64,000 bases of DNA from Cristatella mucedo (GCA_009760855.2 WPIO01000001.1:10352501-10416500), one strand, 5' to 3'. Counted from the first letter of the stretch, positions 1 to 17,118 are shown. Made by a program: numbers and translations. Notes: generated by a model from the letters alone, not told the origin.

Positions 1-770
1 AACTGGGTGTTATATGCATAGAAGTGAAAGCCTCGGTGGTGCCTTTCAATCACATCGGCAACAGCAAAAGTATAAGCCATTAAAAGAACCAGATCAAGCA
101 CAGAGCCCTGAGGTACCCCATACTTCAATGGTTTCTCGGATGATCTTTGTTCGTTCACAACAATACTCTGCAGTATACCACTGAGATTGTACCTAAACCA
201 TTGCAGTTCAGTGCCCGTGATGCCCAAGCGAGATGAGAGGCGCTCGTAAAGGACTTTTGTGATCGATAGCATCAAAAGCTATAGAAATATTGAGCACAGC
301 AAGCAGAGAGACTCTACCTAAGTCCAAATTCCTAAAACAGTCGTTATACACCCAAAGCAATTCTGACTTTGTGAAGTGATTAGCTCTAAAAACAGAGTGG
401 ATCTTACTGGCTGGGTGTGACGTTTCAATATGCCAGTTCAGCTGGTCTGCAGCGACTGTCTTTGATAAGAACGGTATATGAATATCGGCAAAACGTTTTG
501 CTTAAGTTCTCTTGGTGTAGTGCTGCTTTCTTGAGTCATGGCCTGACTGCAACCTTTTTTTGAAAAGGAAGCACCTGAAGCTAGTTACATATTTATGTTA
601 GTTATGCCTGACAGCAACATGTCTATGCATCGTAGAAGCAGGATAGTGGGAATAGGGTTTAGAGGACTAGTTGTCTCCTTTGATTGGATTACGAACTTCA
701 GGATAAGGTCACTCGTGACCTCCTTGAATGTAGACATTGAGGTGCTGCTCGGAGGATGTGTGCCGTACCT
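1..770 (-). mobile_element. L2/CR1-like LINE fragment, reverse transcriptase part, cut by window edge
   Basis: Read on the minus strand, this stretch parallels the reverse-transcriptase region of the LINEs at 28100-30616 and 62194-64000. It includes the stretch encoding the polymerase motif before YADD and the 'VPQGS' segment, where plus-strand text resembles 'gagccctgaggtacc'. It is broken by stops and small indels, so it is a dead copy. The left side continues outside the window. The right limit, near the 'gacattgaggtgctgctcgg' text, is approximate. Confidence 0.75.
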
Positions 771-1380
771 TCACAGTTCTACCCTATCGCTTCACTTCAT
801 AGCAGCACGGCACTTCAGAGCAGCGCGGCCCTTCAGAGAACTGCCAATGAGCAATACGTTACCCCGAATCCACACCAATTAAATGTTGAGAGCAGGCTCA
901 AGAAGACTGGACGCCACAAACTAATTATGCCTGACTGTTAAGCCCATTCGTTCGTAAGTCTGACGTTTTTGCAGCTAGCCGATTGATAGACAATCAATGT
1001 TTTACTGACTGTCTGTTTTGCACTAATTTATAAAAATCCATCTAACGAAACTTGCAGCAAGTGGACAGGTACTTCCCGGGCTGAATATACCTGAGACTGC
1101 AATAAATTTTTCTAAAAGAAATGCAACAGCATAGAAAACAGAAATTGAAGCATCTACGCTGCCTACACTTTTATCGAGCGAAGGAAAAGCATGCCATCAC
1201 TAAGCAGGCGGCTAAATACGACAGATAGTTCCTCTAATTTCCAACTTCAAGGTTATAACTTTTCGCGAAAGCTGATCTTTCTCTTGCTCTCTCCGGAAAT
1301 ACAAACGCTGCTTAACTACCCAAAGTGGCTTCAACCGTGAAAATGCAACCGCACCGACGCTATCCTAGTCTAACCGTTGC
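771..1380. other. Stretch with no recognised feature
   Basis: I see no open frame with family resemblance, no repeat matching other copies in the window, and no splice-bounded exon that I recognise. Confidence 0.5.
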
Positions 1381-1381
1381 C

Positions 1382-2285
<904 letters not shown>

Positions 2286-2710
2286 GTTTCTTATATGCTT
2301 TCGGGCTATCCAGGAGAAGCTAGATGCATTCTGCTGACCGAGACATGGACGACGCCCTGCTCTGGTAGCTGTGTATCTGAGAACACGCCACCTGGGTTCT
2401 CATACTATCAGTCCATGCGATCTGATAAAGTTGCTGGCGGGGTTACTATTGTTGGTCGTGAATCTTTTAGCTATAAGACGTGTAGTTTTTTCGCGTGGGT
2501 CATTGTTTGAATCAGTTACAATCAGGTCCTCATCAAAGACAGTGCCTCTCATTGTTGTCACCAACATCTTTATGGCTGTCTAAACTTGTTTATTGAGGAG
2601 TTTTTGGAGTTCCTCACTAAAATATTTGTGTGCGACAGGCCGCTACTGTTTGCAGTAGTCTTCAACATTCACATTGGCAACCCTAGCAACAACTAGGTCC
2701 GCTCATTTCT

Positions 2711-2846
2711 TAATATAAAATATAATTCATTTGTACGGCGCCCTAAGAGAACTTAATCTCTATTCAGGCGCTTCACATATGCCTCGGGCATCGAGCCCAC
2801 GACCTCAGCCAGACCTAGGTCCGTGCGAGCACCTTAACCGCTGAAT
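2711..2846 (-). mobile_element. SINE family A copy (tRNA head, LINE-type tail), inside a LINE
   Basis: On the minus strand the tRNA-like head with a B-box-like 'gggctcgatgccc' segment is followed by the tail 'gcgcctgaatagagattaag', then an AT-rich end. It interrupts the endonuclease region of the surrounding LINE, so it inserted later. The head is incomplete compared with the copy at 10894-11029. I could not identify a clear target duplication. Confidence 0.8.
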
Positions 2847-4034
2847 GTCTGGCGAACTTTGGGTTGGTCCAACAAGTTAATCATACCACTCACTTCGGTG
2901 GCCATATCCTGAATATTGTTATCACTAAGAATGTCTGCCTTTCGGACCTTGTTGTGTGCCCGATGACATCTGGATCATTTTTCTGTCTCGTTCACTGTTC
3001 CTGCTCCGTTGAACGTGCAGGGTAATGTCAAGTTTTTCCAGCGAGGCAACTTAACAAGCATTGACCAGGACAATTTTTTGAAATATTTATGTAAGGCAAG
3101 TCTTTTCGATCTTCACCCAGACTTGACCGACATCCTTGATACCTTCAGATGCAGTGGACACGACACTCAGGAATGCTCTTGATGAACATGCTTCCACACA
3201 TTCTGTCCACGTACAGGGTGGTGGAGAATCATTTCAATTTAAGAAGAAACCACAAAGGTTTTTGTCGTTAAGCGCAGGCTTGAACGCCGCTTTTAAAAGT
3301 CTGGGTATGATGACGATCTAGTCAATTTCGAACAGTTCCTTCGAGTGCACATCCGGAAGCTTAAAAACCCAGGGCTTTTTTCGCTCCAAAACTAAAGTTC
3401 TGCCTGCCAGACCCGAAGCAGATTTATAAGAGGGTAAAAAATATGCTGGCTAATTTTGAGAGTGGTCTCACTCCCCAGATACTAATGGTTCGGCGGACAA
3501 TTTTTCAGCCTTCGCTGAAAAAATGTTGTACATTCGTGCCTCCATAAAAGCTCCCTCCGACTAAAGCAGTTGTTGAATCGCAACCATTCCTTAAGAGATT
3601 TTCCGAGGTTTTTGCATGCGACGTGGCTAACTTAATAAGGTCTACTTAAAAGAGCTCGTTTCCTGAAGACCCTATACCATACCACTGTGGTCTTCACAAG
3701 CAGACAAACTTAGCCAAGCCATAACTGTGATTGTAAATGCTTTTCTGAAAAAGGGGTTGTAGATAAGTCCTCCAAATCGGCCGCCGTTAGACCAATACTT
3801 AAAAAGCCTGGATTAAGTAATGAGGTCCATGCAATCTATCGCTCAATTTTCCTACTTTCTTTTTTGTCAGAGATTCTTGGGAAAACGGTCGCTAAGCAGC
3901 TGGTTGCACACATTGAAAAGACGTTAGACCAATACTGGAAAAATTAGATCCTATGCAGCAACGAAAATGAGAATGTGACTTAGCTAGCCCTGCTACATTT
4001 ATCAGCTGCCTTCGACACTATTGATCACAATATC

Positions 4035-4425
4035 TGACTTAAACGATTGAGACAAACAATCGGTCTGGCAGACGAGACACCGGCGTGGTTTAAATCGCAC
4101 TTGTCCAACCGTGTTCAATCCGCATAGTGGGCATGGCACGTCACAGCCACCAGACCAGCCACCTGTGAAGTCCCACAAGAATCCGTCCTCAGTCTTTTGC
4201 TTTCCTCCTCCATTTGTACTCAACCTCTGGGAAAGCGATTGAGAACAACGATCGGTCTGGCAGACGAGGCACTGGCGTGGTTTAAATCGTACTTGTCTGA
4301 TCGTGTTTAATCCGTGTCGTGTGGGGGTCAGGTCTCACACACGAGACGGGTCACCTGTGGAGTCCCTCAAGGGTCCGTCCTCGGTCCCTTGCTGTTCTCC
4401 ATTTATACTCAACCTCTGGGGGAAA
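4035..4425 (+). repeat. ~190-bp tandem duplication inside the LINE RT domain
   Basis: The segment at about 4040-4231 recurs at about 4230-4425. Both halves carry 'atcggtctggcagacgag', then 'gcgtggtttaaatcg', and both end in 'ctcaacctctgg'. The second half keeps a better VPQGSVLGP motif. The halves have diverged, so the duplication is not recent. Confidence 0.8.
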
Positions 4426-4700
4426 GTGATTAAGGCCCGTGGAATAGGCTGTCACTTTTGAGCTGACGATACTCCCTGTTTTTGCCATTTAACTGCCGGA
4501 GTCGGTTGCAGCGACTTATAAACTAAATGCTTGCCTTACAGACATTCAATCCTTATGTTGACAAATTTCCTTAAACTAAACGACGATAAAACGGAACTGG
4601 ATACTCATAGAACACCCCAAGCGTGTGGCTATATTAGAAAACTTTTGCTTTTCTAATAGGGGATGCTGTTGTGTGACCATTACCATGTTCTCGGAATATA

Positions 4701-6380
4701 GGTCTCGTCTGCGACAGCTGCCTAAATTTTGAAAGCTTACATAGACGTGACTCAGACTGACATACTAAGACAGACAGTGCGACAGTACCCAAGGCGTACG
4801 TCATTTCGGATCACGTGTGCATTTTGTTAGACGCCCAAGAACTGCCATTCGGAGCAATGCTGAAATTTTTCTTTACAAGAGAAGTGCACTTGTTTAACTT
4901 CTTTCATTGAAGAGGGAAGGCCCTCCGCCCATCATGAGGTTCGACAATTTGAGACGCAATTTGGATGAATTAGGTGTGGCATCAAACCCCCCCCCCAAAT
5001 ATACTGCACGCCTGTGTTGTGTAGCTTGCTCCGTCGGCCACCAACGCTAGCACGTCATAGCAAGCAAGTCTAAAATCTATCGGAAACTGCACACGATCGC
5101 CGACATGTATTTGACGGAGTTGCGGGGAAGTAGAATTTTAGCCACAGCGAAAATATTTGAAATTGACATACCGCACCGTCGCGTATCGGCAGTTACCGCT
5201 ATACCGGATATTACTTTAACCGGGCCAGCAGTGCTAACAGCGAACAGATGGTAGCTACCGTACGGGTGCTATTCAATTGTAGCAACTTACCGGTGCGCTA
5301 GGGAAGCACGCGGTCACCCGTGGAGTCTTTCCAACAAAATTGAGGTTAGCCAAATAGGCAAAATTCCGCACTCCTCACGGAAAGTCCACGCTGTGGGCAA
5401 AATCGGCAAAGAGGGTGGATTTATTGGCATTTAGAGGACCAACATTCAGAGGAGGATTCCGTCTGACCCTAAATTTTGGCCCATTGCGACTCGCTACACC
5501 AACGGCTTTGTAACCTAGAGCTTTAATCAGCTCCGATGTCATTGCCCTGAGTCTCGAATCATGACTGCCCGCATATCTCAGGGCACCGGGATTTTACATG
5601 GCATCGGCAATAAATTAACGCGTAAGCGCATAATCCCGAATGATAATTATCTGCCATAATGTGGCTGGTTTAGCTGGCGCCGCGGTTTCAATGAATCTAA
5701 GAAACCCAAGTCAGTTCAGGCTCATATCACTTCTTAATGTTGATGGAAAGATCTGATGGATCAATAGAAAGCACTAGCTCGCTCAATTTAATCAGTTTTG
5801 CTATGAAAATGGGTACATACATGCAGCGTTTCAGAAAGTTGGCATCCCAGTCATCCGGGATCCATCGAACGTCTAGATAATTTGGAATGACAATAAAACC
5901 GCTCTTAAAATTACTCTTAGAGTGGTACGGCTTGACCTTGTACATACAGCTCAGTAATCCACAAGGTAGTCCCGGCTGCCCTAGCCAATTTGTAGGTACC
6001 CTAAATTTTGGGACATCATATCTCAAAACTACAGTAAGTTCCAAGTGAGGTTCACGACTCACCAGGTCATTACTGCTGGGCAGCCCCTTAAAATGCAGAT
6101 CCCATGGGCTGTGCTACTTCTCCTCTGTAATGGCGGCTGGTTGCTTGAGAACTGGCCACTGCTCTTCTAAGCTCTGAAAAGCCGCCCCTGAGGGTTCGCG
6201 CGTCATCAAAGCAGCCTCTCTAGACTTTTTAGCGCACACGGTGGCGCAGCGAGGTATGAGAAAATCACACACGGCCTCCAACTGGGGTACTGTTGGCTAC
6301 AGTTTATTAGGTGCAGCTTTTTAGTAGCGAATTAGACGTGATCGCCGATCGCGTGTGTCTGTCTGCTTTTCGTCACTCCC
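4701..6380. other. Stretch with no recognised gene
   Basis: There is a short C run at 4988-4996. The longest frame (minus strand, 5727-6062, 111 codons) has no motif I recognise and no flanking repeat structure, so I do not call it a gene. Confidence 0.45.
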
Positions 6381-6386
6381 TGTCTC

Positions 6387-6566
<180 letters not shown>

Positions 6567-6589
6567 TGCCTCTCACTCTCTGAGTTAAT

Positions 6590-7570
6590 TAGAGATTCGA
6601 TCGCTGGACTCTTCAATCTACATCTGGTCAAACGTCTTGGGTGGGCTTAACTCCTTTATATCGGCTAAGTACAGCGTCTACGTACATGGTAGACCATTGT
6701 CTTCCCAGAGACGCCCAGTGCCGGGGCCTGGCGGCCACTGAGGGATGGCGGATCAGAAGCTGGCAACTTGGGCTCTCCTACGCTCATTCAACCTCTACGA
6801 AGCACTCGCCTCTAAACGGGTCCCACGGTTTGCGGGTATATATGGGGGCCATATCCACAGGACTCCCCGGCTGTACCTCGGCTCTCACCGTAACTCTCTC
6901 TAGCGCTCCAAATGGAAAAAACGAAGCCAAGCTCCCGAGCAGCAGCCACGAAATTCGCCAGTCAGTACTTAGTCTCCGAATCCGATAGCTGGTCGAGGCG
7001 TTCCCTAGACACGACACTCTGACTGATTGCTATACGTCCGACCTGACCGGCGCCTTAATCATTCATCCATTCAAAATCGCTCTTATCGTACGCCTCGGCT
7101 CTGAGCGAGCTCCTCCAGTTATTCTCCATTCAACTTCGCACGGCAACTTCCACGTCTGCTAACGCATTGACTCTACTTAAATCGGTCTTCGCCCTGATTT
7201 ATTACTCGTCGCTCTCGGGCCAGTGGTCTCGTGAACTATGCCCAGCCTACAGGAGGGGCCTGCAGTCTACTCGCGTGCCTTTGCTTATTAGCCGTTCTCG
7301 GCTGAGCCGGACGCCGTAGCCGCACCAGCCGTACGCCATCACCAATAGCACACTCCCTGAGTTGCCTATCTCGCCTGTCATCCTACCTGCATGCTGCATC
7401 TCCATTTTGAGTTTGATACCGTTGATCACTCCTGTTACATCTCTATGTGTGCTATTTTCGGAAATGGTTCTCTGTAATGCAGCACCTGTAGTCTCGTAGA
7501 TAACTGCAGCTCGGAGTCAGAGTATACCATCAAAGCAGGCATCCAACGCACTTGTTTCTCACAGCATTTT
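6590..7570. other. Stretch with no recognised gene
   Basis: Moderately GC-rich. Frames such as 6641-6988 (plus) and 6784-7017 (minus) overlap antisense and show no family motif. It could be old LTR-type sequence, but I could not find paired ends. Confidence 0.4.
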
Positions 7571-7574
7571 CTGG

Positions 7575-7797
7575 GTCTTTATGACTAATCCTTTGTGTGC
7601 TTATTCGTGCTGACACTTTGAATGTTAACGCTAACCATATTTGCATATTGACACTGTGCATAGTACCTCTTTTATATTATGCTTTCTGACACTGCATGTT
7701 ACCACTAACCATTTGATCACGCTTCCGTTACAGCGTATGTAAAGTAGTACCTAGAAAGATATAGAGGTCTCTGAGGGCACTATGCAGATGTATTATT
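7575..7797 (+). mobile_element. 3' tail fragment of the L2-like LINE
   Basis: Carries the LINE 3' untranslated signature: 'gtgtgcttattcgtgctgac', 'actaaccat' repeats, then 'cctagaaagatatagaggtc' and 'gagggcactatgc', ending in short TTATTA text. It matches the end of the 28 kb LINE at 30400-30616. No coding part remains. Confidence 0.8.
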
Positions 7798-8940
7798 ACT
7801 ATTCATCGATAGAATAATTACCATCTTCCCGCGTATCGATCAGGTAAGCAGTCCACCGAAGCGCTGGGGAGAGTTATCCACAGGGTGCCACGTGGTTTTT
7901 AAGCCAAGCAGCTTAAGCTTTGAGCGGCTCTTTCACTTTGGAAAACGGCCGAGCGGTGAGAACATGTTTTTGTTGGAGGGAACGCTTACCACTTGTACAT
8001 AAACAGCCCGTCAAAACAATTGGGAGGCCTACTCTGTTTCTCCTCCAGACTGGTTTTGTGGGGGACATTAGCACCCTGGAGTAATACTGCAAGTCATTGA
8101 TAAGCGTGGCGTACTAGGGAAATATGCAGGGTTGGCGCTACCGGTGTGGGACTACGAGTGTAGCTTTCTACCGCGACCATTACGGCGTCTTTTGATTTAC
8201 ACCACTCCGCCGCCGAGCTTTCGGTGGAGTAAATCGGGCAGAAAGCGAGCTGTCACATCCGAAGGTGGCTCCAATTTCAGTGGATTAATCATGAACTACT
8301 TTGAATTACGCTGTATCTGTCTCAGCCGGCAGTTTTTTCTCTGTCCCGTAGTAACTTTTGGGGTGTTCATGAAGGTAAGCAAGTTAAAACTTGCATCCGA
8401 AAATTTCTGGAACTCAGCTTGAGTGCCATTTTTCTGGTTTGGTTAGATAAGCCAATAGTTCGGGTCGTCATAGGCTCCAGCTCTGCATTTTACTTTGGGC
8501 ATGGCTTGTTTAACATTGCGTAGGGCCTAAAAAATTATTGGTTTGACCTTTTATCGGAGAAATGAAATAGTGCTCTGTCCATGGTAGAGGTCACAGTAGG
8601 GTTTTCACGTTTTGACGTATAGTTCATCTCAGCTCTCACTCTCCCCAGTAAACTTGTCTGTTTGGCTCGTCTGTGTTTAACATGCTTCAATGAATTAAGC
8701 CGGTATACCGAGGGGTTTCAATAGGAATGTACTGCTCGCACCCTCTTTCAAGTTATGTCAATCAGTTAGGTATCTAGTTGATGTGTACCAATTTGGAAAG
8801 GCTTAGGATGCAAATAATGCTTCAAGATACGATGGCCTCCATAAACCCAAAAACATCGAGATTACACACGAAAGGAAGGTTAGCGGCCACGATGACTTTG
8901 TTGTCTAATGCAAGAACAAGAATAGAAATAGAAATATAAA
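7798..8940. other. Stretch with no recognised feature
   Basis: No open frame beyond 96 codons and no repeat matching the rest of the window. Confidence 0.45.
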
Positions 8941-8944
8941 ATAG

Positions 8945-9084
8945 ATATACTCCATTTGTATAGCGCCCTAAGAGAACCTAATCTCTATTCAGGTGCTTCA
9001 CATATGCCACAGGGGTCGAGCCCACGACCTCGGCCAGACCTTGGTCGGGACGAGCACATTAACCACTAGGCCAAACCAGCGCTG
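8945..9084 (-). mobile_element. SINE family A copy
   Basis: On the plus strand it reads tail first ('tagcgccctaagagaac', 'tctattcaggtgcttcac'), then the complement of a B box ('gtcgagcccacgacctcgg'), then the complement of the A-box head ('accactaggccaaaccag'). It is nearly full length and moderately diverged from the 10.9 kb copy. Confidence 0.88.
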
Positions 9085-9430
9085 CAATGGAAGTGGGCGC
9101 TCGATATTAATCGGTAGATCGACGACTTAATTCCTTGGTCGGATCTGTTTTCCTGCTCTAGCCACTTCTAGCAAAGAAGTAGCTAGAGCAGCTGAAGCTG
9201 AAGTAGTGCTGCGATATCCTCACAAAGGAGGATTATTGAGGGGCATTCGGTTGTCAGCGAATAGAAGTGACATGTCGACCCCCTCTCCCATAATTTAGGA
9301 GTAAACGTCAGCCGGTGGTGAACGTGTAGGGTCTCTACACTGACTGCATCCCGACGAAGATTGGTCAAACGCCGGCTTGCGTCCCAGGAGGCGCTGACAG
9401 TCGTCAGCATCGGCTGATTTTACTCGGCTG
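9085..9430. other. Stretch with no recognised feature
   Basis: A minus-strand frame (9183-9410, 75 codons) lies here. It has no motif I recognise. Confidence 0.4.
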
Positions 9431-9435
9431 CTGAG

Positions 9436-9820
9436 TGTAGTTCGTATGTACGTATGTATGTATGCATTGTATGCAGGCTCCTCTGATAAGTCACTGGTGA
9501 GCTGTTAGAAGCACCACCGAGAAGGTCCGGTGCACTGCTGTGGTCCGCCTGCGATGTGGCAAGGACAGAGGCCGGTGACCAGCTGGTGGCCAGATGGTGG
9601 ATTCACTATCAGGGTTCGGCCGGTGCACAGTTGTAGTCCTCGATGAATCAGGGGAGTCGACCAGGGGACTGGAGGAGTGGAGAGGAGTCGAGTGGGAGCA
9701 GGGGCCGAAGGGAGCCGTGCACTCTTCGGCTTCGTGCGTTGGTAATAAACTGTCGGTGTTGTTGGGCATCAGCTGGCTCTCTGCTGTGTTCTGTTCTCTC
9801 TGCTGTGCGAACAAACGACA
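9436..9820 (+). mobile_element. Solo LTR with perfect 5-bp target duplication
   Basis: The 385-bp unit begins TGTAG and ends ACGACA (TG...CA), as retroviral-type LTRs do. The pentamer CTGAG lies immediately on both sides (9431-9435 and 9821-9825), as expected from LTR-retrotransposon integration. An AATAAA-type signal (near 9744, 'taataaactg') precedes a U/C-rich end, like the R/U5 part of an LTR, which sets the plus orientation. No internal region or second LTR is present, so this is a solo LTR left by recombination. The family is not identified. Confidence 0.8.
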
Positions 9821-9961
9821 CTGAGTAAGCCGGGGTTTTTCTTTGTCGCCAGTTTAGATCGGTCTATGGATGTCTGACGCTCGCCTTGGCTGTCAGCTGC
9901 TCCTTTGTTATACGCTCTGCTTTTGCTAGGTATCTGCATGTCAGTCAGGCACCGGGTAGTA

Positions 9962-10066
9962 GCCGGTTGATCCAGGATAGCAAATTGATTCATGATAGCC
10001 GGTTGATCCGAGATAGCAGGTTGATTCGGGATAGCCGGCTGATCCGGGATAGCAGGTTGATCCAGC
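9962..10066. repeat. 17-bp minisatellite, about six units
   Basis: Imperfect repeats of the unit 'ggttgatccgggatagc', with caa/aag and att/atc variants. It gives rise to spurious repetitive frames on both strands. Confidence 0.9.
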
Positions 10067-10800
10067 TGCAGGCCTGTCCGAGGTGCGTAGTAATGCAATT
10101 AGTCGGGCCGAAACTCCAGTAGAAGCCCCGGTCTGCAGCTTGTGCCTGGATGACCAGCAGTGCCCCCACTCCGTTTCCTGGAGGTTTACTGTAAGCCATT
10201 TCTTTCATTAATGCCTTGTACGAGCTGATCTTCACCTCTAAGTTTGCTGAGACCCTGATATTGACAGGTCCACACATGGCTGGAATTCCTCAGTTAGACT
10301 CAGCTTTTGAAAACTGCCCACGGTCCAAGGACCTGGAATCCTGGCCAGCAAGTCATCGGCCTGAAGTATCCATTATTATTATGACGGCGTTCTCTATCTG
10401 TCTTGCGATTGCCAAGCAGGCTAACCTCTTTCTCATGACTTCAGCACGTCCTTTAGTAGGACCTTGATTGATATAATACGGCAGCCCGCCTCTGTTGGTT
10501 TTTTCGCACGAGGCGACGGAGACCTTAGCGCATACAGTGAAACTGGCGAGACGCTGACAAGCCTGTAGGAACTAGTTTCAGGAGTTTCCTGAAATCAAGC
10601 AACCTATCATGGAGAGATTGAAAAGTAAAAACAGCTTCCACAAAATACATATATCTATGTCATTTCGCCTAATGACGCTATCAAGAAATTTTCGCACACA
10701 TAGCAAGTAAATTTTAGTTTGTCGAACATCCTTATTTATTGAGGTAGGGGGCCTTAGTGGCTGTAACCTCGATTGGATTGGGCAATAAAAGATTCAGCTC
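10067..10800. other. Stretch with no recognised gene
   Basis: A minus-strand frame ending near 9990-10277 contains a non-repetitive stretch (10080-10277) that looks mildly coding. It has no motif I recognise and no confirmed splice sites, so I leave it uncalled. Confidence 0.35.
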
Positions 10801-10804
10801 GCTA

Positions 10805-10893
10805 CAATAATAATAATAATAATGCACTTGATAAAGCGCCCTCAGAGAACTTAATCTCTTTCTAGGCGCTTTACATTTGCTGCAAAGGGACAA
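10805..10893 (-). mobile_element. 3' end of L2-like LINE (tail only)
   Basis: On the plus strand: an (AAT)n run, 'gcacttgataaagcgccctc', 'agagaacttaatctctttct', 'aggcgctttacatttgctgc'. This is the complement of the LINE tail at 30541-30612. The LINE is cut to less than 90 bp. It lies directly beside a SINE with a homologous tail. Confidence 0.9.
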
Positions 10894-11029
10894 AAATCAT
10901 TTATATAGCGCCCCAAGAGAACTTAATCTCTATTCAGGCGCTTCACATATGCCTCGGGGCTCGAGCCCATGACCTCAGTCAGACCTTGGTCGGGGCGAGC
11001 ACCTTAACCGCTAGACCAAACCAGCTCGC
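10894..11029 (-). mobile_element. SINE family A, well-preserved reference copy
   Basis: On the minus strand the element starts 'gagctggtttggtctagcgg' (A-box-like), has 'gtcatgggctcgagccccga' (B-box-like), and ends with a tail containing 'gcgcctgaatagagattaag' and 'ttctcttggggcgctatata'. The tRNA-like head is consistent with a Pol III promoter. The tail pairs AGCGCC with GGCGCT to make a hairpin, matching the hairpin of the neighbouring LINE tail. Copies elsewhere: 2711, 8945, 22822, 25108, 31547, 34526, 34968, 37063 and 38737. Confidence 0.92.
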
Positions 11030-11034
11030 TACAG

Positions 11035-11690
11035 ATTCAAACCCACGATCTGTGTCGTCAAATGCAAGCACCTTACCTTACGGCTTAGACACATATCCGT
11101 AGTTACTGAGCACAGATCTAAGCCGAGTGTACGGTCAGTCTTGCTTCCGTCCTGCTTCAGTCTACATCGCATACGTCACCAAAACTTTGGGGAGCTGAGC
11201 TTGGTTCTACTTCTGGGCCAAGACAGGGGTAAGACGAACAAACGACTACTCATAGGCGCCGTCAAGGGCATGCCTTCATTGCTCTGAAAAGCTAAGCAGA
11301 CGACAGCGAAATCTGCGAAGCGCTCCACGAGAGTCCCTATTTATCGTGCACTACGAGCGGGTTCATCATATGAGAATCGGACAATGTAGCAGCGGACGAT
11401 AAACGCAATCATGGAAGGCTTAAATTCACAGGCACGTTCATCGAGGAGGTTGGCTCATTTCATAGGGAGGTTGTTTCCAGCCGGTCGGTTGTGAACGTGA
11501 AGCCGTCAAGCGGCTGGTGCTCAGCTGAAGTCTTGCTCCAGAGTTTGACCCTTGAGTCAGACCGGGAGGGGTGGAGAAATATCTGCGGACAAACTCCGCT
11601 GGTCTAGAATGACTTCTTTCACTGCAGCGGCCAGACTGGACGCATGCGCTCGCTAGCCCAGCAGAGCCTGTCGAAATGTAATGTAATGCA
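11035..11690. other. Stretch with no recognised feature
   Basis: No significant open frames and no repeat copies found. Confidence 0.45.
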
Positions 11691-12290
11691 TCTCCGTCTG
11701 TAACTCCACAAAGTCATAAAGACCATGTGGGTGTTACGCAGGAGAGTTTTGTATGGCGCACTCACAGCCTACGAGGCTTTCGGTAAGCATTCGGTAGCCA
11801 ACAGACGTCGTCTCACGCAACAAAGAGAAATTGGGAAGCATAGCAGAGTCAGGAGAGCAGTTGAGGTAGTGAGTAGAATAGAAGTAGCAGCTCAGGACCG
11901 CTGAAAAGGATCTGCCATAGTCGGCAGTAGGAGAGTAGTTGTCGTTGCGTAAGAATTGTGGAAGCGAGTTCCACAGTCTAGGACCTGCAGAGCTAAAGCT
12001 TCTGTCGCCAACTGTCTTTAAGCGGAGGAATGGGACAGCTTATTTATTGTCCACACAGGACCTAATGGCGCGAACGGGCCCGAAACTGATGCAGCAGTTC
12101 AGCTAGGTACGAAGGAGCCAAGCCGTGGCGGGCCTTGTGGGTCAGCGTAAGAACTTTGCTCTGTATCCTTTGCTCAACCGGCAACCATCCTAGCTCTTTC
12201 AGCAAAGGAGACACGTGCTCAAACCGCTGGGACTAGAAGACTAGCCTTGCAGCCATATTCATAGTCCGCTGTAGTGGCATAATCACTTAT
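11691..12290 (-). mobile_element. Second LINE family (C-terminal part)
   Basis: The minus-strand translation shows the typical end of a CR1-type LINE protein: a 'WLPVEQRIQSKVLTLTHKA'-like stretch, then 'GLAPSYLAELL', as in the region after the RT domain. It is related to copies at 31985-32480 and 54820-55040 (shared text such as 'aagaattgtggaagcgagtt'). It differs from the 28 kb LINE. It lies immediately left of the CpG-dense segment. Confidence 0.7.
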
Positions 12291-12359
12291 GGCGCCACAA
12301 ATCGTCGCTCGGAGCACATTTTTCCGGGCTGCGAAATGGGTTGACTTTCGCTTCGAAAC

Positions 12360-16720
<4,361 letters not shown>

Positions 16721-17118
16721 CAAACATCGGACATTAACCTTGGTCAGTGTAGTTCGAGCAATTCAGAACAGACACATGCAGCAACGCGGTGGCCGCTGGT
16801 TGGAGTCAGCTCGGGGGGGGGGGAGAGACGCTTGAAGCGATTATTTTCGGGGCAAAGACAAACGCTTAAAAAGAGGGTTACAAGATGTGTTCTCGTTAAG
16901 CACATATCAACGTGCAACAAAGTAGTCGGACACACAATACGTACAGTCAAGTAAATATAACATCACAGTGCAGCCACAACTCTTATCACAAACTCGTCAG
17001 CAAGCTGATCATCAGTTGACTGAACCGTCAGACCGATAAATACGACGATTATAACATTAATAATAGTTTTAATACGGATTTTCACAGCGTCCTAATACAA
17101 GTAGATCTGTTTCTAATG

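Larger units (their letters stand above)
2290..4700 (+). mobile_element. Decayed CR1/L2-superfamily LINE with endonuclease and reverse transcriptase
   Basis: Conceptual translation shows, in order: an AP-endonuclease-like start (LLTETW near 2337, then PPGFSYY and a GGVTI segment); an endonuclease middle near 2665 (FNIHIGNPS); 'PTHSGGHT'-like text near 2890; and reverse transcriptase near 3990-4030 ([11 protein letters not shown]). '[13 protein letters not shown]'-like text follows near 4350 and 'FLKLNDDKT' near 4570. Stops and frameshifts are frequent, so it is an inactive pseudo-element. A SINE of family A sits inside the endonuclease part (2711-2846) and about 190 bp of the RT part is tandemly duplicated. 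This copy differs clearly from the 28 kb LINE and is probably an older or separate family. Confidence 0.75.

Noticed and set aside
5727-6062. 111-codon minus-strand frame as a gene
   Set aside because: No recognisable domain, no splice or repeat context, and a length plausible by chance.
10080-10277. Minus-strand frame that looks mildly coding (95 codons with the adjoining repeat)
   Set aside because: Part of it is the 17-bp minisatellite. The rest has no motif I recognise and no convincing splice sites.
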